Shown: positions 12,480 to 22,800, counted from the stretch's first letter. The stretch is 64,000 nucleotides of DNA from Hippopus hippopus (GCA_946811185.2 OX328098.1:43711650-43775649); one strand, 5' to 3'. Program-made: numbers and translations. The notes: generated by a model not told the origin, from the sequence alone.

Positions 12480-14347
12480 CAAGAGGGCCATGATGGCCCT
12501 GAAGTCGCTCACCTGAGTCTTTTGACCAAACATGACCCATTTTCAATCCCTTTCGAGATATAATGACAAACATTCCATCAAGCTTTCATAATTATTGAAC
12601 TGAAAATGGCCTCTAGCTTGTACACAAGCTTTTTCTAGAATTTCTCTCAGTGACCTACTTTTTAGCCAAACATAGCCCATTTTCCCGTTGTTGATATTAT
12701 CAAAACAAAGATTCTGACCACCTTTCATAAGTATTGGACAGAAAATGTGGCCTCTAGAGTGTACACAAGGTTTTTCCAAGATTTGACATGGGGACCTAGT
12801 TTTTTTACCCAATGTGACCCATTTTTAATTTCATCATATTGATCATCAAGACAAACATTCCGACTAATTTTCATAAGTACTGGACAGAAAATGATGACTC
12901 TAAATTTACACAGGATATTTTAAAGACATGACCTGGTGACCTAGTTTTTGACCCCATGTGACCCATTTTCAAACTCAATCAAGAGATCATTATGAAAAAC
13001 ATTCTGACCATGAGTATTTGACTGAAAATGTGGCCTCTAGAGGGTACACAAGGTTTTTGTATGATTTGAACAGTGCCATAGTTTTTGACCTGTCATGACC
13101 CATTTGCAAACTCGTCCAAGAAATCATCAAGACACACGTTCTGATCAAGTTTCATGAGTACTGAACAGAAAATATGGCCTCTAGAGCGTACATAAGGTTT
13201 TTCTAAGATATGACCTAGTGACCTAGTTTTTGAACAAACATGACCCATTTTTGAAGTTGTATGAGATATTATCAAGACAAACATTCTGACCAACTTTCAA
13301 GTGTTTTTGACCAAAAATGTGGCATCTAGAGTGTACACAAGGTTTTTCAAAGATTTGACCTAGTGACCTAGTTTTTGACCCGACATGACCCATTTTTAAA
13401 CCCATCCAAGATATCATCAAGACAAACATTCTGACCAACTTTCAAGAGTTTTGGACCGAAAAAGTGGCCTCTAGCGCGTACACATGGTTTTTCTAAGACA
13501 AACATTCTGACCTAGTTTCATGTGTATCAGGCTGAAAATGTGGCTTCTAGAGCTAACACAAGGTTTTTCAAAGATTGGACCTAGTGACCTAGTTTTTGAT
13601 CCAACATGACCCATTTTTGAATCTGTTCCAGATATCATCAACTCAAACATTCTGACCAAGTTTCATGAGTATCGGACTGAAAATGTGGCCTCTAGAGCGT
13701 ACACAAGGTTTTTCAAAGATTAAACCTAGTGACCTAGTTTTTGACCTGACATGATCCATTTTTGAATTTGTTCCAGATATCATCAACACAAACATTCTGA
13801 CCAAGTTTCATGAGTATCGGACTGAAAATGTAACCTCTAAAGCATACACAAGGTTTTTCAAAGATTTGACCTAGTGACCTAGTTTTTGACCTGTCATGAT
13901 CCATTTTTGAATTTGTTCCAGATATCATCAACACAAACATTCTGACCAAGTTTCATGAGTATCGGACTGAAAATGTAACCTCTAAAGCATACACAATGTT
14001 TTTCAAAGATTTGACCTAGTGACCTAGTTTTTGATCCAACATGACCCATTTTCGAACTCGTCCGAGATATCATCAAAACAAACATTCTGACAAACTTTCA
14101 AGAGTTTTGGACTGAAAATGTGGCCTCTAGAGCGTACACAAGGATTTTCTAAGATTTGACCTAGTGACCTAGTTTTTGACACGACATGACCCATTTTCGA
14201 ACTTGCTCAGGTGAGCTAAAAACTTTCAAGAGTTTTGGACTGAAAATGTGGCCTCTAGAGCGTACACAAGGATTTTCTAAGATTTGACCTAGTGACCTAG
14301 TTTTTGACACGACATGACCCATTTTCGAACTTGCTCAGGTGAGCTAA
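12480..14347 (+). mobile_element. Helitron-like element B4 with about 146-bp tandem repeat core
   Basis: It begins CAAGAGGGCCATGATGGCCCTG (hairpin GGGCCATGATGGCCC), GAAGTCGCTCACCTGAG, and ends CTCAGGTGAGCTAAAAA. The core is about 11 units of the type GACCTAGTGACCTAGTTTTTG, ACATGACCCATTTT, ATCATCAAGACAAACATTCTG, ATGTGGCCTCTAGAG and GTACACAAGG. The final 123 bp (14097-14219) are duplicated without visible change at 14220-14347, including the terminus. Confidence 0.8.
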
Positions 14348-14414
14348 AAATTGTTATGGGATGGTTATGAAAAAATGAAAGCATACAAGCTTTTTTCTTA
14401 GGAGTCAATACAAT

Positions 14415-14655
14415 AAACGAGCCATACTCTGCCGTGAAGCATTATATCAAGCTAATCATACATAATAATGGTTCCATAAAAGCCTATTTGTCTAACAATC
14501 AACTGAATCTGGTGGTAGACGTGTCCTTTGACATGCAGAAATTTACAAATAGCAAATAGTATTGACCCATGTCAGCCTACACAGACTGCACAGGCTGACA
14601 TGGGTTGATGCTTTTTCCAGATACATTGATACCCCTTTAAAAAGAGCTTGGCACA
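14415..14655. mobile_element. Family D repeat, copy 1
   Basis: The ends are GAGCCATACTCTG and GAGCTTGGCAC (family consensus GAGCCATGCTC / GAGCATGGCTC, inverted). The centre is an inverted pair CATGTCAGCCT..AGGCTGACATG. Other copies are 20214-20475, 26699-26935 and 33922-34112. Confidence 0.65.
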
Positions 14656-14760
14656 AATCTTTAAATTAAGTGTTTAAATCAATGCTAAGCTACGACCCTG
14701 TTCGAACGTCAAATCTAACATGGCACTTGAACACAGTGCAACAAAAGCATGGTAAAATCT

Positions 14761-14787
14761 ACGTCATTCTATATATAGTGACGTCGT
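14761..14787. promoter_or_regulatory. CRE-like / TATA-like palindrome
   Basis: ACGTCATTCTATATATAGTGACGTC holds CRE-type half-sites (TGACGT on both strands) on either side of TATATATAG and is itself nearly palindromic; written in parts: ACGTCA, TTCTATATATAG, TGACGTC. It lies in the last betaglycan intron, upstream of a weakly gene-like plus-strand stretch (15000-15200). Function is unproven. Confidence 0.25.
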
Positions 14788-15338
14788 TCTGTACTTAAGT
14801 AAGTCGCCTGTGGCTGTTCCATATCTGCGCCCTCCAATATTTTATCAATGGAAAGTCAATTGACGTAAACAAATTGTCATTTTCAGCTCCTTGACCAAGG
14901 AGGAAGGAAAATCTTCAAGGATTTACCGATATTTAATGTTTGAATAAAAATTGTTGACGATGGAATATTTGAAATGTTACCAGTAAACATATGTAAATCA
15001 TGTGTCTTTTAAAGTTGAAGGTTAGTTCAAAATTGACCGGTGTTGCATTGGAAATGGGATTCGGAGTGGGTGAAGTAATATTCAGAGCATTCGAAGAAAC
15101 TACGACTCTAATGCTTGACAATACATTCACTCTTCTTTGTCATTTAAAAGGTAGAAAATATAACAGTAAAATGGTGCGGTTTTTTTTATGTTGTGTTTGA
15201 TGCCTACGGTTTTATTTTGATCCTTTTCATATTTACCGACTGGGCAGTGTTTTGGTAAGTAAGTGGTAAAGCCGTGGTTTATTCAATGGAATATAATTCA
15301 CATCCGTGTTTTTACACTAAGTATGAACTTGTTTTCCT

Positions 15339-15545
15339 TTGATTAAGAGTTGGTCATGTTAGAATCAAAATAATCTTCTTTCCATTGTGGTTTATCATCC
15401 AATAAAACACGTTGTGAGTTATGAGGCACAATGAATAAACAACTCGGGCTATCGCCCTCGTGGATTATTTATTGTGCCTCATAACTCACAATCGTGGTTT
15501 ATTGAATGATAAACCGCGATAGAAAGAAGATTATTTCTTAATCAA
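15339..15545. repeat. 207-bp inverted repeat next to a splice donor
   Basis: The outer ends TTGATTAAG and CTTAATCAA are mirrored, with arms containing AATAATCTTCTTTC, GGTTTATCAT and TGTGAGTTATGAGGCACAAT around a GGGCTATCGCCC loop. It is a fold-back MITE. It begins 10 bases inside the intron that follows the transmembrane exon (donor GT at 15554-15555). Confidence 0.8.
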
Positions 15546-15555
15546 ACACACTTAC

Positions 15556-15741
15556 TTGACCCTGAGTGAGAATGTATAAACCAGAGGGCGCCCATCATTA
15601 ATACACCAATAAAAAAAGCTGCAAATGCGATGCCAACCACAGTCCCAGACTCCAGTCCTTCAATCACCACATGGTCCTGTTTGTCCTTTACACTTCCTGT
15701 GTCAACATGTGATGGGTTTACATTGACAACGGTTACCACGT
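15556..15741 (-). CDS. TGFBR3: Betaglycan-like exon 12 of window (transmembrane segment)
   Basis: The acceptor is CTGGTTTCAG and the donor is TCAA|GTAAGTGTG; phase is 1 in and 1 out, residues 595-656. The membrane helix lies at about residues 628-650. GIAFAAFFIGVLMMGALWFI followed by HSHSG is nearly the vertebrate betaglycan helix GIAFAAFVIGALLTGALWYI followed by YSHTG. This is the single best piece of evidence for the gene's identity. A MITE starts 19 bp upstream of the acceptor (15761). A 207-bp inverted repeat (15339-15545) occupies the intron starting at its 11th base. Confidence 0.95.
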
Positions 15742-15760
15742 CTGAAACCAGAAAAAATAC

Positions 15761-15975
15761 TTAACCCTTTACCACATAATCCTGTGATTTAACAACCCTA
15801 AGGAAGAGGACTTTTGAAAACATTGTTGAAAAAGGAGAAATGCTGGTAACCAGTATTTTCTCCTTTTACAGCAATCTTTGAGAGACAACTAACATCATTT
15901 GATCTGTATTTAATTCAACTTCTGCAACAGTTACTGCATAGAATGTGGACCAGGTTTTGTTGTCTGGTCAAGAGT
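15761..15975 (+). mobile_element. MITE family A next to transmembrane exon acceptor
   Basis: TTAACCCTTTACCACATAATCC starts 19 bp upstream of the acceptor AG of exon 15556-15741, so the branch-point region is within the element's end. The right end has decayed (TCTGGTCAAGAGTTCA). Confidence 0.7.
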
Positions 15976-16115
15976 TCATCTTTGTAAAAATAAAATTCAT
16001 TATTTTCATTTCATTCGAATCAAGAAAAATACTTAATCATTATGAAATTGACTTAATATAAAATTGATAATTATTATCTCAAATATTTTATCACACTAAC
16101 CTCATCCTAGTACAG

Positions 16116-16995
16116 TTAACTCTTTACCATACAATCCTGGGTTTTAACGACCCAAAGGAAGAAGCCTTTTGAAAACTTTGTGGGAAAAGGAGACAGTGCT
16201 TGAAACCAGCATTTCCTCCTTTTCCCACAATGCTTTTTACTATTCACAAGACAGTTCTAATCATTTTATCCACATTTTATACGTCATCTGACAATCCTTC
16301 CAATTTGGACAAGTCTAAAATTTTTTTGTTTGCTAAAGAATTAAACCTGTTAGCTAAAACTTGTGTTCAGAAGCATTGGACACTAAACCTCAAACTACTA
16401 ACCCCATGTTTTTATGACTCTTAACTCTTTACGAAACGATAAAGTTTGTACTAGACAAAACTGAAAGCATCTGCAGACGACAAATTAAATGTAGATCAAA
16501 GTATTATTTTTATCTGTAACAGGATAGAAAAAAGTGTGGGAAATGGTGAAAATGCTGGTTACCACCATTTTCTCCATTTCCCACAATGTTTTCAAAAGCC
16601 TTCATGCTCTGGGTCATTAAAACTCTTGATTGTGTGGTGATGGGTTAAGGAAAATGCTGTAACCAAGATATTTTCTTTTTTCTACAGGGTTTTCTACCCT
16701 TACAGAGACAAGTCCCATTATCTAAACCATGTTGAATTTGCCTGTGGCTAATGTTTTCAATCTGAAGACTTTAACTATTTACCAGACGGCAAAATTTTAG
16801 ACTAATCTAAATTGAAAGCATTTGCAGACAAAAAAATAACTGTTCCTACAAAATTGAAATTTATGTGTGGAAAGGTTTAAAACATTGTTGAAAAAGGAGA
16901 AAATGCTGGTACCAGCATTTTCTCCCTTTTGACAATGTTTTCAAGCTTTCCTCTTTAGGGTTGTTAAAACTCAGGATTATTTAGTAAAGGGTTGA
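16116..16995. mobile_element. MITE family A cluster (four copies)
   Basis: 16116-16344 (plus, TTAA both ends), 16421-16648 (minus, TTAA both ends), 16645-16790 (partial) and 16771-16995 (minus). The second and third share one TTAA at 16645-16648. Confidence 0.75.
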
Positions 16996-17379
16996 ATTTT
17001 ATCTTCTTGTACAGAGTTATTATAATTGTATTGACTATCCATGTGTCCAAAGAAAGGCTACTGAGCTCTCTGTTGTGTACTGTTTGTGCCTGGGGTAAAT
17101 GGGGGGAAGGGGCAATCGGAGGGATTAACCCTTATAGTGCCAAATACTGTACAAGTGAAAATTTTTGCGATGTGGAGAGTTTTGCAATTTCACAAATTTG
17201 AAAAATCCACAAACATTTCTGTTTGCATATTTTACCACAAGTGTACCAACAAATAATGAGTCTCTTGAATTCGCAAACATTTCCATACGCAAAATTTCCG
17301 TAATCAAAAATTGGCGCAGATTTCGACATGCGTATTTATCCATGTATACAGTAAGTCCAACAGAAATTTTCATTCCAGT

Positions 17380-17645
17380 TTTGTTTGTTTGTATTGGAGT
17401 TTAACGCTGCTATAACAGCTTAAGTCATATCATGGTGATCAGTGCACCTTCGCATGTGTTTCCTGGGTTTCTCACACCAGTACCGACACAACTTTCTTTT
17501 CAAGTCACTGACTACTTTTCTCACATGCATCAGAGGTGTGAGGTGAAAAATCACCAAAAAGAGATTGCCTTAACTGGGTATCCAACTCACAACCACCAGG
17601 TCACAAGTCAGATATGCTAACCACTGAGCTACCCGTGCGGGCCTT
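17380..17645 (-). mobile_element. tRNA-derived SINE (minus)
   Basis: On the minus strand the head carries a tRNA-like A box (GGTAGCTCAGTGGTTAGC) and a decayed B-box region. The body ends at the left with GCGTTAAACTCCAATACAAAC, typical of clam SINE tails (AACGCTG..GTTAAAC). Confidence 0.7.
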
Positions 17646-17854
17646 TCATTCCAGAGGTTAGATGCAAAGAAGAGCAATTTCAAGATAACCCTTGTCTAGA
17701 GTGTCTCAGAAAGGCAGACTAAGTAGATAAAAGATCTGACTGCAAGTTTAGTGCAGTCTGATCTTGATCTGCACAGGCCAAAGAGGTGACTGAAGTAGTA
17801 AAAGGAGCTTTAAAGGTTAATATTTTTGTTTTGGTCTATGTTTTCTTTTCATAC

Positions 17855-17969
17855 CTGTATATTTGGTATCTGGTTGAGGTAGACTGATCGGACCAATGAT
17901 AACAACTCGGTGTGGGGGGTCTTTAAGTCGATGTGTCCTGGGGTCACAGTCTGATGTTCGAGTCTCACA
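17855..17969 (-). CDS. TGFBR3: Betaglycan-like exon 11 of window (end of ZP-C, juxtamembrane)
   Basis: The acceptor is TATGTTTCAG and the donor is ACAG|GTATGA; phase is 0 in and 1 out, residues 557-594. It starts CETRTSDCDP, supplying the last two ZP cysteines (compare KCVPPDEAC). The strand RVVIIGPISLP follows. The single final G joins AC of the transmembrane exon to give Asp. Confidence 0.85.
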
Positions 17970-18671
17970 CTGAAACATACATGTATTTTATTACATTATC
18001 TATTCTAAAAGTCTAAAATTTTGTTGTATGATAAAGACTTAAATTACAACATCAAATTTAGGTAACCAGGTCAACCAATCAAATATTGTGAGGAAATTGG
18101 GTTGACCATTATAATTCTGTTTCAGATTTCTCACTTGTCATGGCGATTTTGTCAATGCATTGGTCAGTTTCAATGAATAGAAAATTCACTGTATTATCAT
18201 ACAGGGTCTAGAAGTCTTGTTAACCCCAGAGGCAGACACTGGGTGTGTGTAGTGTTCTGGCAAGGAAATTTCAGAGATGGTACGATTCCATAAACCTGCA
18301 GAAATAGGCGATAAATTTAGTGAGAAAAATTGCACTCATTTCTAATAATAAGATAAATGCTGATCATTGCCAGTCCAATTGAGTTATCTCTCTTTGAGCA
18401 CTCTTGTGTATATTTTGTGAGAAAATGAACAGGTCTTGTGAGAAACTGTGATATTATCAGGATATACGTCGTAACCAATAGAAGATATATTGCTCACTAA
18501 CCCACAACAAGAATAACATGTGAGAAAAGAAAGCCTGAAAATGCTTTTTGGACACTGCATTACAATGAATTGTGCCTCCATTAATGTAGATGGCTGCAAT
18601 CAATTGTACTTCATAATTATATGAACCCATTGATTTTTGTTAACGTGTGGTCCCAGTACTAAGTCTAAGTT

Positions 18672-18906
18672 TATACTCCTTTACAACACAATTCTAAGTT
18701 TTGACGACTTTTGAAGCCTTTAAGACTTTTGAAAACATTGTGGTAAATGGAGCAAATGCTGGTAACCAGCATTTTCTCCTTTTCCCACAATGTCTTTCGA
18801 TTTTTTTTTTAAAACGAATCTCATCACTTGAGTCCTGTTTAGTTTCTCCTCTACAAATGCTTTAAATCTGGACGAGTCTTGGATTTTATTATGTGAGAAG
18901 AGTTAA
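18672..18906 (+). mobile_element. MITE family A
   Basis: Left end ACTCCTTTACAACACAATTC, right end GTGAGAAGAGTTAA. The centre is well preserved except for an A/T run. Confidence 0.65.
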
Positions 18907-19051
18907 CCTGAAGCAGTCTACTAGTGGAAATGAGAAGTATTTTGAAAGGGACTATACCCCACCTGTGTTTATTCTGATAGGATTCTTTTCTTAATTAATG
19001 GAACAATCTCCCAAACTGTCCCTCGTTAACACTGAGCGTACAGTAACTTAC

Positions 19052-19241
19052 GTGTGGATAGACACTTGAATGGCAGAATCCGTCTAAACAACACACAGAA
19101 AGTTCACACATGATATAAGCATCCTTGGTCGTTGCCTGTTTTACATAATTTTCCAGCGTAAAGCTCATCCGCTCACTCTGTGGCTGGGCACCAGATTTGT
19201 TTGGTATCGAGTGCCATATTACTGAGTTATCTACTTCACAT
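19052..19241 (-). CDS. TGFBR3: Betaglycan-like exon 10 of window (ZP-C)
   Basis: The acceptor is GCTTTAG and the donor is CAC|GTAAGT; phase is 2 in and 0 out, residues 493-556. It contains CEVDNSVIW (vertebrate CPKDESVKF), then MSFTLENYV and YIMCELSVCC, which matches the FLQCELTLC signature of the betaglycan ZP-C half. The MCEL.VC block with the following CxxxxC residues gives the family's conserved ZP disulfide set. Confidence 0.9.
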
Positions 19242-19278
19242 CTAAAGCAAAAAAAGTAGTTCAAGTAAAAAATATCTC

Positions 19279-19390
19279 ATGGAAGGCTTAATTATACTGT
19301 TTTTGAACAATATGGAAAAACACTGTGGGAAAAGGAACAATTGCTGTAATAAGCAATTATTATTCCTTTCCCACAGAATTTCTTTCATAA
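19279..19390. mobile_element. MITE family A variant core (AATTGCT subtype)
   Basis: The palindrome ACACTGTGGGAAAAGGAACAAT..ATTATTCCTTTCCCACAG has the centre TTGCTGTAATAAGCAA in place of AAATGCTGG..CCAGCATTT. It begins about 40 bp upstream of exon 19052-19241. Confidence 0.6.
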
Positions 19391-19437
19391 TTTGTCAAGC
19401 ACATTGGTATCATGTCATATCAGTACAGGAATGGTTT

Positions 19438-19867
19438 AACGCTTTACCACATCCCAAGTTTTAACGTCAGGAGAAAGACTTTTGAAAAAATTGTTGGAAA
19501 AAAAAAACATTTTCTTCTTTTTCCATAACGTTTTCTACCCTATCAAAGGTGATTTCTTTCACTTGAGCCACAATAAATTTGTTATCTGCAAATTCTTTGG
19601 ATTTGGGCAAGTCCAAAACTTTGCTGTTTCGTAATGGTTTAACCATTTCCCAAACAATTCCTGGTTTTCACGACCCTGAGAAAGAAGCCTTCTGAAAACA
19701 TTGTGGGAAAAGGAGAAAATGCTGGTAACCAGCATTTTCTCCTTTTCCCGCAATGTTTTCTTCCCTTCCCAAAACAAATTTCAGTTTTTGAGTCACATTA
19801 ATTTTCTCGTCTGCAAATGCTTCCAATTTGGACTAGTCTAAACTTTTGTCGTCTGGTAAAGAGTTAA
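19438..19867 (+). mobile_element. MITE family A tandem pair sharing one TTAA
   Basis: 19438-19642 and 19639-19867 are in the same orientation and abut at a single TTAA (GGTTTAACCATTTCCC). The first has a decayed palindrome; the second is nearly intact. Confidence 0.8.
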
Positions 19868-19973
19868 ATGAAGTTTTGCACATAATGCTCCATCATTCTT
19901 GTTTCTCTCTTTTCTAAAATATTTTCAAAATTTATCTACATGGGAAAATTTTGCAAACAAAAACAATACCTAC

Positions 19974-20185
19974 CCATTTTTGACAAGAGCATGTCTTGGA
20001 GAATTATTATCTGTATCATGTAACAACCAGCAGTGTTCAATATGTGCCCGTAAGTGTGCGTTTGAGACGATGGATGCTTGAAGGTAAAGGCGGTCATGAG
20101 GTTTCTGAATGTCCAGTGGATAACGAGCATAAGGTGACAGGTACAACTCTGAATGAAAGAGTGCCAGCTCGAAGATGGGTACCAT
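19974..20185 (-). CDS. TGFBR3: Betaglycan-like exon 9 of window (ZP-N)
   Basis: The acceptor is GTTTTCAG and the donor is GG|GTAGGT; phase is 0 in and 2 out, residues 423-493. It reads IFELALFHSELYLSP...DRLYLQASI...IEHCWLL, which follows the ZP pattern of a receptor-type ZP protein (vertebrate FNMELYNTDLFLVP...VYVEVSV...IQTCFIS). It ends VKNG with Gly completed by the next exon, so VKNGC matches IENIC. The nearer alternative donor, three bases on, would create an in-frame TAG and was rejected. Confidence 0.88.
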
Positions 20186-20213
20186 CTGAAAACAGGGATA
20201 CCGAAAAAAAAAT

Positions 20214-20475
20214 AGGCCATGCTCTATGAAATGGGAGCTTAATGCATAGTTGTGATGCATTATGCCAAGCAAGTCATAAAGTAACTATGGAACCACAGAA
20301 TCCATTTTGTCTATCAATCGACTGTACCTGGAGGTAAAATGGTCCTTTGACATGCAGAAAAGTTACAAATAGCAAAAAGTTTCCATCCATGTCAGCCTGC
20401 GCAGACTGCGCAAGCTGACATGGGTCGATACCTTTTGCAGTTGCATTAAACCCCCTTCTCACAGAGCATGGCTCA
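20214..20475. mobile_element. Family D repeat, copy 2
   Basis: GGCCATGCTCTATG to ACAGAGCATGGCTC, with the centre CATGTCAGCCTGCGCAGACT and GCGCAAGCTGACATGG. It begins 28 bp upstream of the acceptor of ZP exon 19974-20185. Confidence 0.7.
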
Positions 20476-20619
20476 AATGTTTGTTTCCATGAATGATCCA
20501 GGCCTGAATTCCACAACCAGTCCAAATTTCAGTTCTAATACATGTACTATTCTCAAATTTTTTCTTAATTTCAATGTGCAATTTCTGATAGGCTAAACTA
20601 TTATGTGAAGGTAATCATA

Positions 20620-20815
20620 TACCAAACAATCCCATGTTTTAACTACCCTCAGGAAAAAGGCATTCAAAAACATTGTGAGTAAAAGAGAAAATGCTGGTGA
20701 CTTTTTTCCCCACAATGTTTTCTACCCATTTGGAGGCAAAGTCTAATAGCTTGAGCCTAATTTAATTTACTGCCAGCAAATGATTTCAAAATGGAAGAGA
20801 TATGTCATCAGAGAG
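20620..20815 (+). mobile_element. MITE family A, internally deleted
   Basis: ATCATATACCAAACAATCCC at the left; the second half of the stem is shortened (GTGACTTTTTTCCCCACAATG). Confidence 0.55.
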
Positions 20816-20819
20816 CTGA

Positions 20820-21127
20820 GCCCCGGTAGCTCAGTCTGTAGCGTACAGGGCTTGAGAACAGGAGATCGTTGGTTCAATCCCCGTCTTGGCCATTTTCTTT
20901 CCGAGGGTTGATGATAGTCATTGCGACAGGATTCATTCCTCTCTCACCACCGACCATTGTTTTGACAATCGTTATGTGGGAAAGCAGCCAGTGGCTGGGA
21001 AAGAATACTGTGCTGAATACTGTACTGGTAAAAGAAACTCCAAAGCAGCATAGATAGGTTCACTGGCCGCCGCATTATAACTGAATTAATGTTGAAAACA
21101 GCGTTAAACACCATACAATCAATCAGT
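20820..21127 (+). mobile_element. tRNA-derived SINE (plus), intact-looking
   Basis: The head GCCCCGGTAGCTCAGTCTG (A box) and GTTGGTTCAATCCC (B box) are tRNA-like. The body contains CGACCATTGTTTTGACAATCG, GCAGCCAGTGGCTGG and GCCGCCGCATTATAACTGAA. The tail is TGTTGAAAACAGCGTTAAAC then CAATCAATCAGTC. Not a functional tRNA: it lacks a full cloverleaf end and continues into the SINE body. Confidence 0.8.
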
Positions 21128-21410
21128 CATCTGAGACAGAGTCAGTCAGAATCATGATACTATCCAAAATAAGAGCTAGACTAAGAATGCTATTTCGATC
21201 GGTTGATGAATACTGTTCCGAGATTCATTTTTACTGTGTGAATACAAAAAGCTAACATTCCACAAAATGACCAAGCCACATTGAGAAAACATTGAATTTT
21301 GGTGTCCACGATTGACTCATATTTAAGCTTTACATTTTTACTGTGTAAGTACAACTATTTGCAACCTTATAGAAATTACACAATAACAAAAGTGTTTTAA
21401 AAAAAATAAT

Positions 21411-21638
21411 GATAACTCTTTACGAAATGATAAATATTTAGCCTTGTCCAAGTTGAAAAGCATTTGCAGACGACATGTTAAATCTGAGCCAAATGTTGTA
21501 ATTTGTCCACAAAAAGGGTAAAAAACATTGTGGGAAAATGAGAAAATGCTGGCAGCATTTTCTCCTTTTCCAACAGTGTTTTTAAAAGCTTTCTTTCTTG
21601 GGGTTGTTTAAACTCGGAATTGTGTAGTAAAGAGTTAA
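21411..21638 (-). mobile_element. MITE family A abutting exon 8 donor
   Basis: The right end GTAAAGAGTTAA stops at 21638, 17 bp from the last base of exon 21656-21856. The central stem has lost part of its axis (ATGCTGGCAGCATTT). Confidence 0.7.
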
Positions 21639-21655
21639 ATATACTTTTGACTTAC

Positions 21656-21856
21656 GGAACTAAATTTATAAGAGCATGTAAAGCTAAGCTGCAATGGTTT
21701 CAAGCTCAAATCCTCATCGTCTAAAATCAGGTCAGTTCCGTCCTGGTCACCAGATCCAGAGTAAATATCAAATCCACTCCCACGATCCTCAAGTACATCA
21801 TCATTGTCATGCAGGTGGTTGACTTCCTCTATTGTATTGGTCGAGTGAATCACCAG
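21656..21856 (-). CDS. TGFBR3: Betaglycan-like exon 8 of window (acidic linker with Ser-Gly sites, start of ZP module)
   Basis: The acceptor is TTTTTCAG and the donor is TCC|GTAAGT; phase is 0-0, 67 codons, residues 356-422. The middle is strongly acidic and contains DRGSGFD (Ser382) and YSGSGDQD (Ser388, Ser390). Ser-Gly dipeptides next to Asp/Glu are the typical chondroitin/heparan sulfate attachment context, and vertebrate betaglycan carries such sites in the same linker before the ZP module. The exon ends with LSFTCSY, the first ZP cysteine (Cys416; compare VVFNCSL). A MITE terminates 17 bp beyond the donor (21638). Confidence 0.88.
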
Positions 21857-21971
21857 CTGAAAAAGATATATACAAATAGTTCTTTACTAAGGCATTTTAT
21901 TTTAATGAGGCATTTAACTTTAATCTCAACGCAAGAATAGACGACAAAATGTTATACTGAACATGACTGAG

Positions 21972-22600
21972 TAAACTCTTTACCAAATAAGAGACTTGTC
22001 TGATTTGAAAACATTGGCAGATAACAAAATAAATGTGACTCAGAAAATGAAAATGAAAACTGATCTTGGTAAGGTAGAAAATATTGCGGAAAAAGGAAAA
22101 ACGGTTTGTTTTCAAGACTTAAATTATGCGCTGGTTTATTTGGCACTTTAATCCTTTACCATATAACTCCTAGTTGTAACAACCCTAAAAAAGAAGGCTT
22201 TTGAAAACATTGTGGGCAAAGCAGAAAATGGTGGTATTTTTTTCCTTTTCTCAAAATATTTCTCCCTTTCCAAAGACAAATTCCATCATTTAAGGCTCAA
22301 TTAACATGTCCACTGCACATTGTGTCAGGTTGGAAGAGTCTAATATGTTGTTATTTGGTAATGAGAAAGGATTAACCCTTTACCAGATTACAAAATGTTG
22401 GCCTTTTCCAAATTGAAAGCACTTTCAGACAACAATTTCAATGTGGTTCAAATGGTGCAATCTTGCTTTGATAGGGTAGTAAACATTGTGAAAAAAGGAG
22501 AAAATGCTGGTTACCAGCATTTCCTCCTTTTCCCACAATGTTTTTAAAAGGCCTTTTCTATAGGGTCGTGAAAACCAGGGATTGTTTGGTAAAGGATTAA
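21972..22600. mobile_element. MITE family A: half copy plus tandem inverted pair sharing TTAA
   Basis: 21972-22107 is a half copy ending in the stem. 22148-22375 (plus) and 22372-22600 (minus) are in opposite orientation and share TTAA at 22372-22375. The latter ends 47 bp from the donor of exon 22648-22800. Confidence 0.75.
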
Positions 22601-22647
22601 AGTTATCTAAATAGATACCATGGACAAGGTACAACAAAGGCACTCAC

Positions 22648-22800
22648 CACATTAACATAGGTTTTTTGACCGTGTTGACCTTCAATATAATTGGTTCCAC
22701 AGCCAGCTGAACTTGTCAGTATGTAGGCATGTGTGGAGTTTTCGATGGCTTGACACTGGGGATCTATCAAGCTCAGGGAGTTACTCTTGATATTCATTGC
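22648..22800 (-). CDS. TGFBR3: Betaglycan-like exon 7 of window (conserved disulfide/glycosylation region)
   Basis: The acceptor is TATTTTGCAG and the donor is AATGTG|GTGAGT; phase is 0-0, residues 305-355. It carries LIDPQCQA, the sequon Asn325-Ser-Thr and AGCGT. These align with LLDPTCKA, NGTH and NGCGT of vertebrate betaglycan in the same order and spacing, and this exon is one of the strongest matches for the family. A partial tandem copy of this exon lies immediately upstream (22801-22904; see separate entry). Confidence 0.92.

Noticed and set aside
12205..12573. 122-codon minus-strand ORF
   Set aside because: It spans the join of a compound MITE and the start of a Helitron-like element; chance frame.
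13093..14085. Series of similar ORFs (KMGHVGSKTRSLGQIFEKPC-like) suggesting a repeat protein
   Set aside because: They are reverse-strand frames of the 146-bp tandem core of the Helitron-like element; stops fall in each unit and there are no splice sites.
20821..20893. tRNA gene on the plus strand
   Set aside because: A and B boxes are present, but the sequence runs into a SINE body with the same organisation as 59355-59650, so it is a SINE head.
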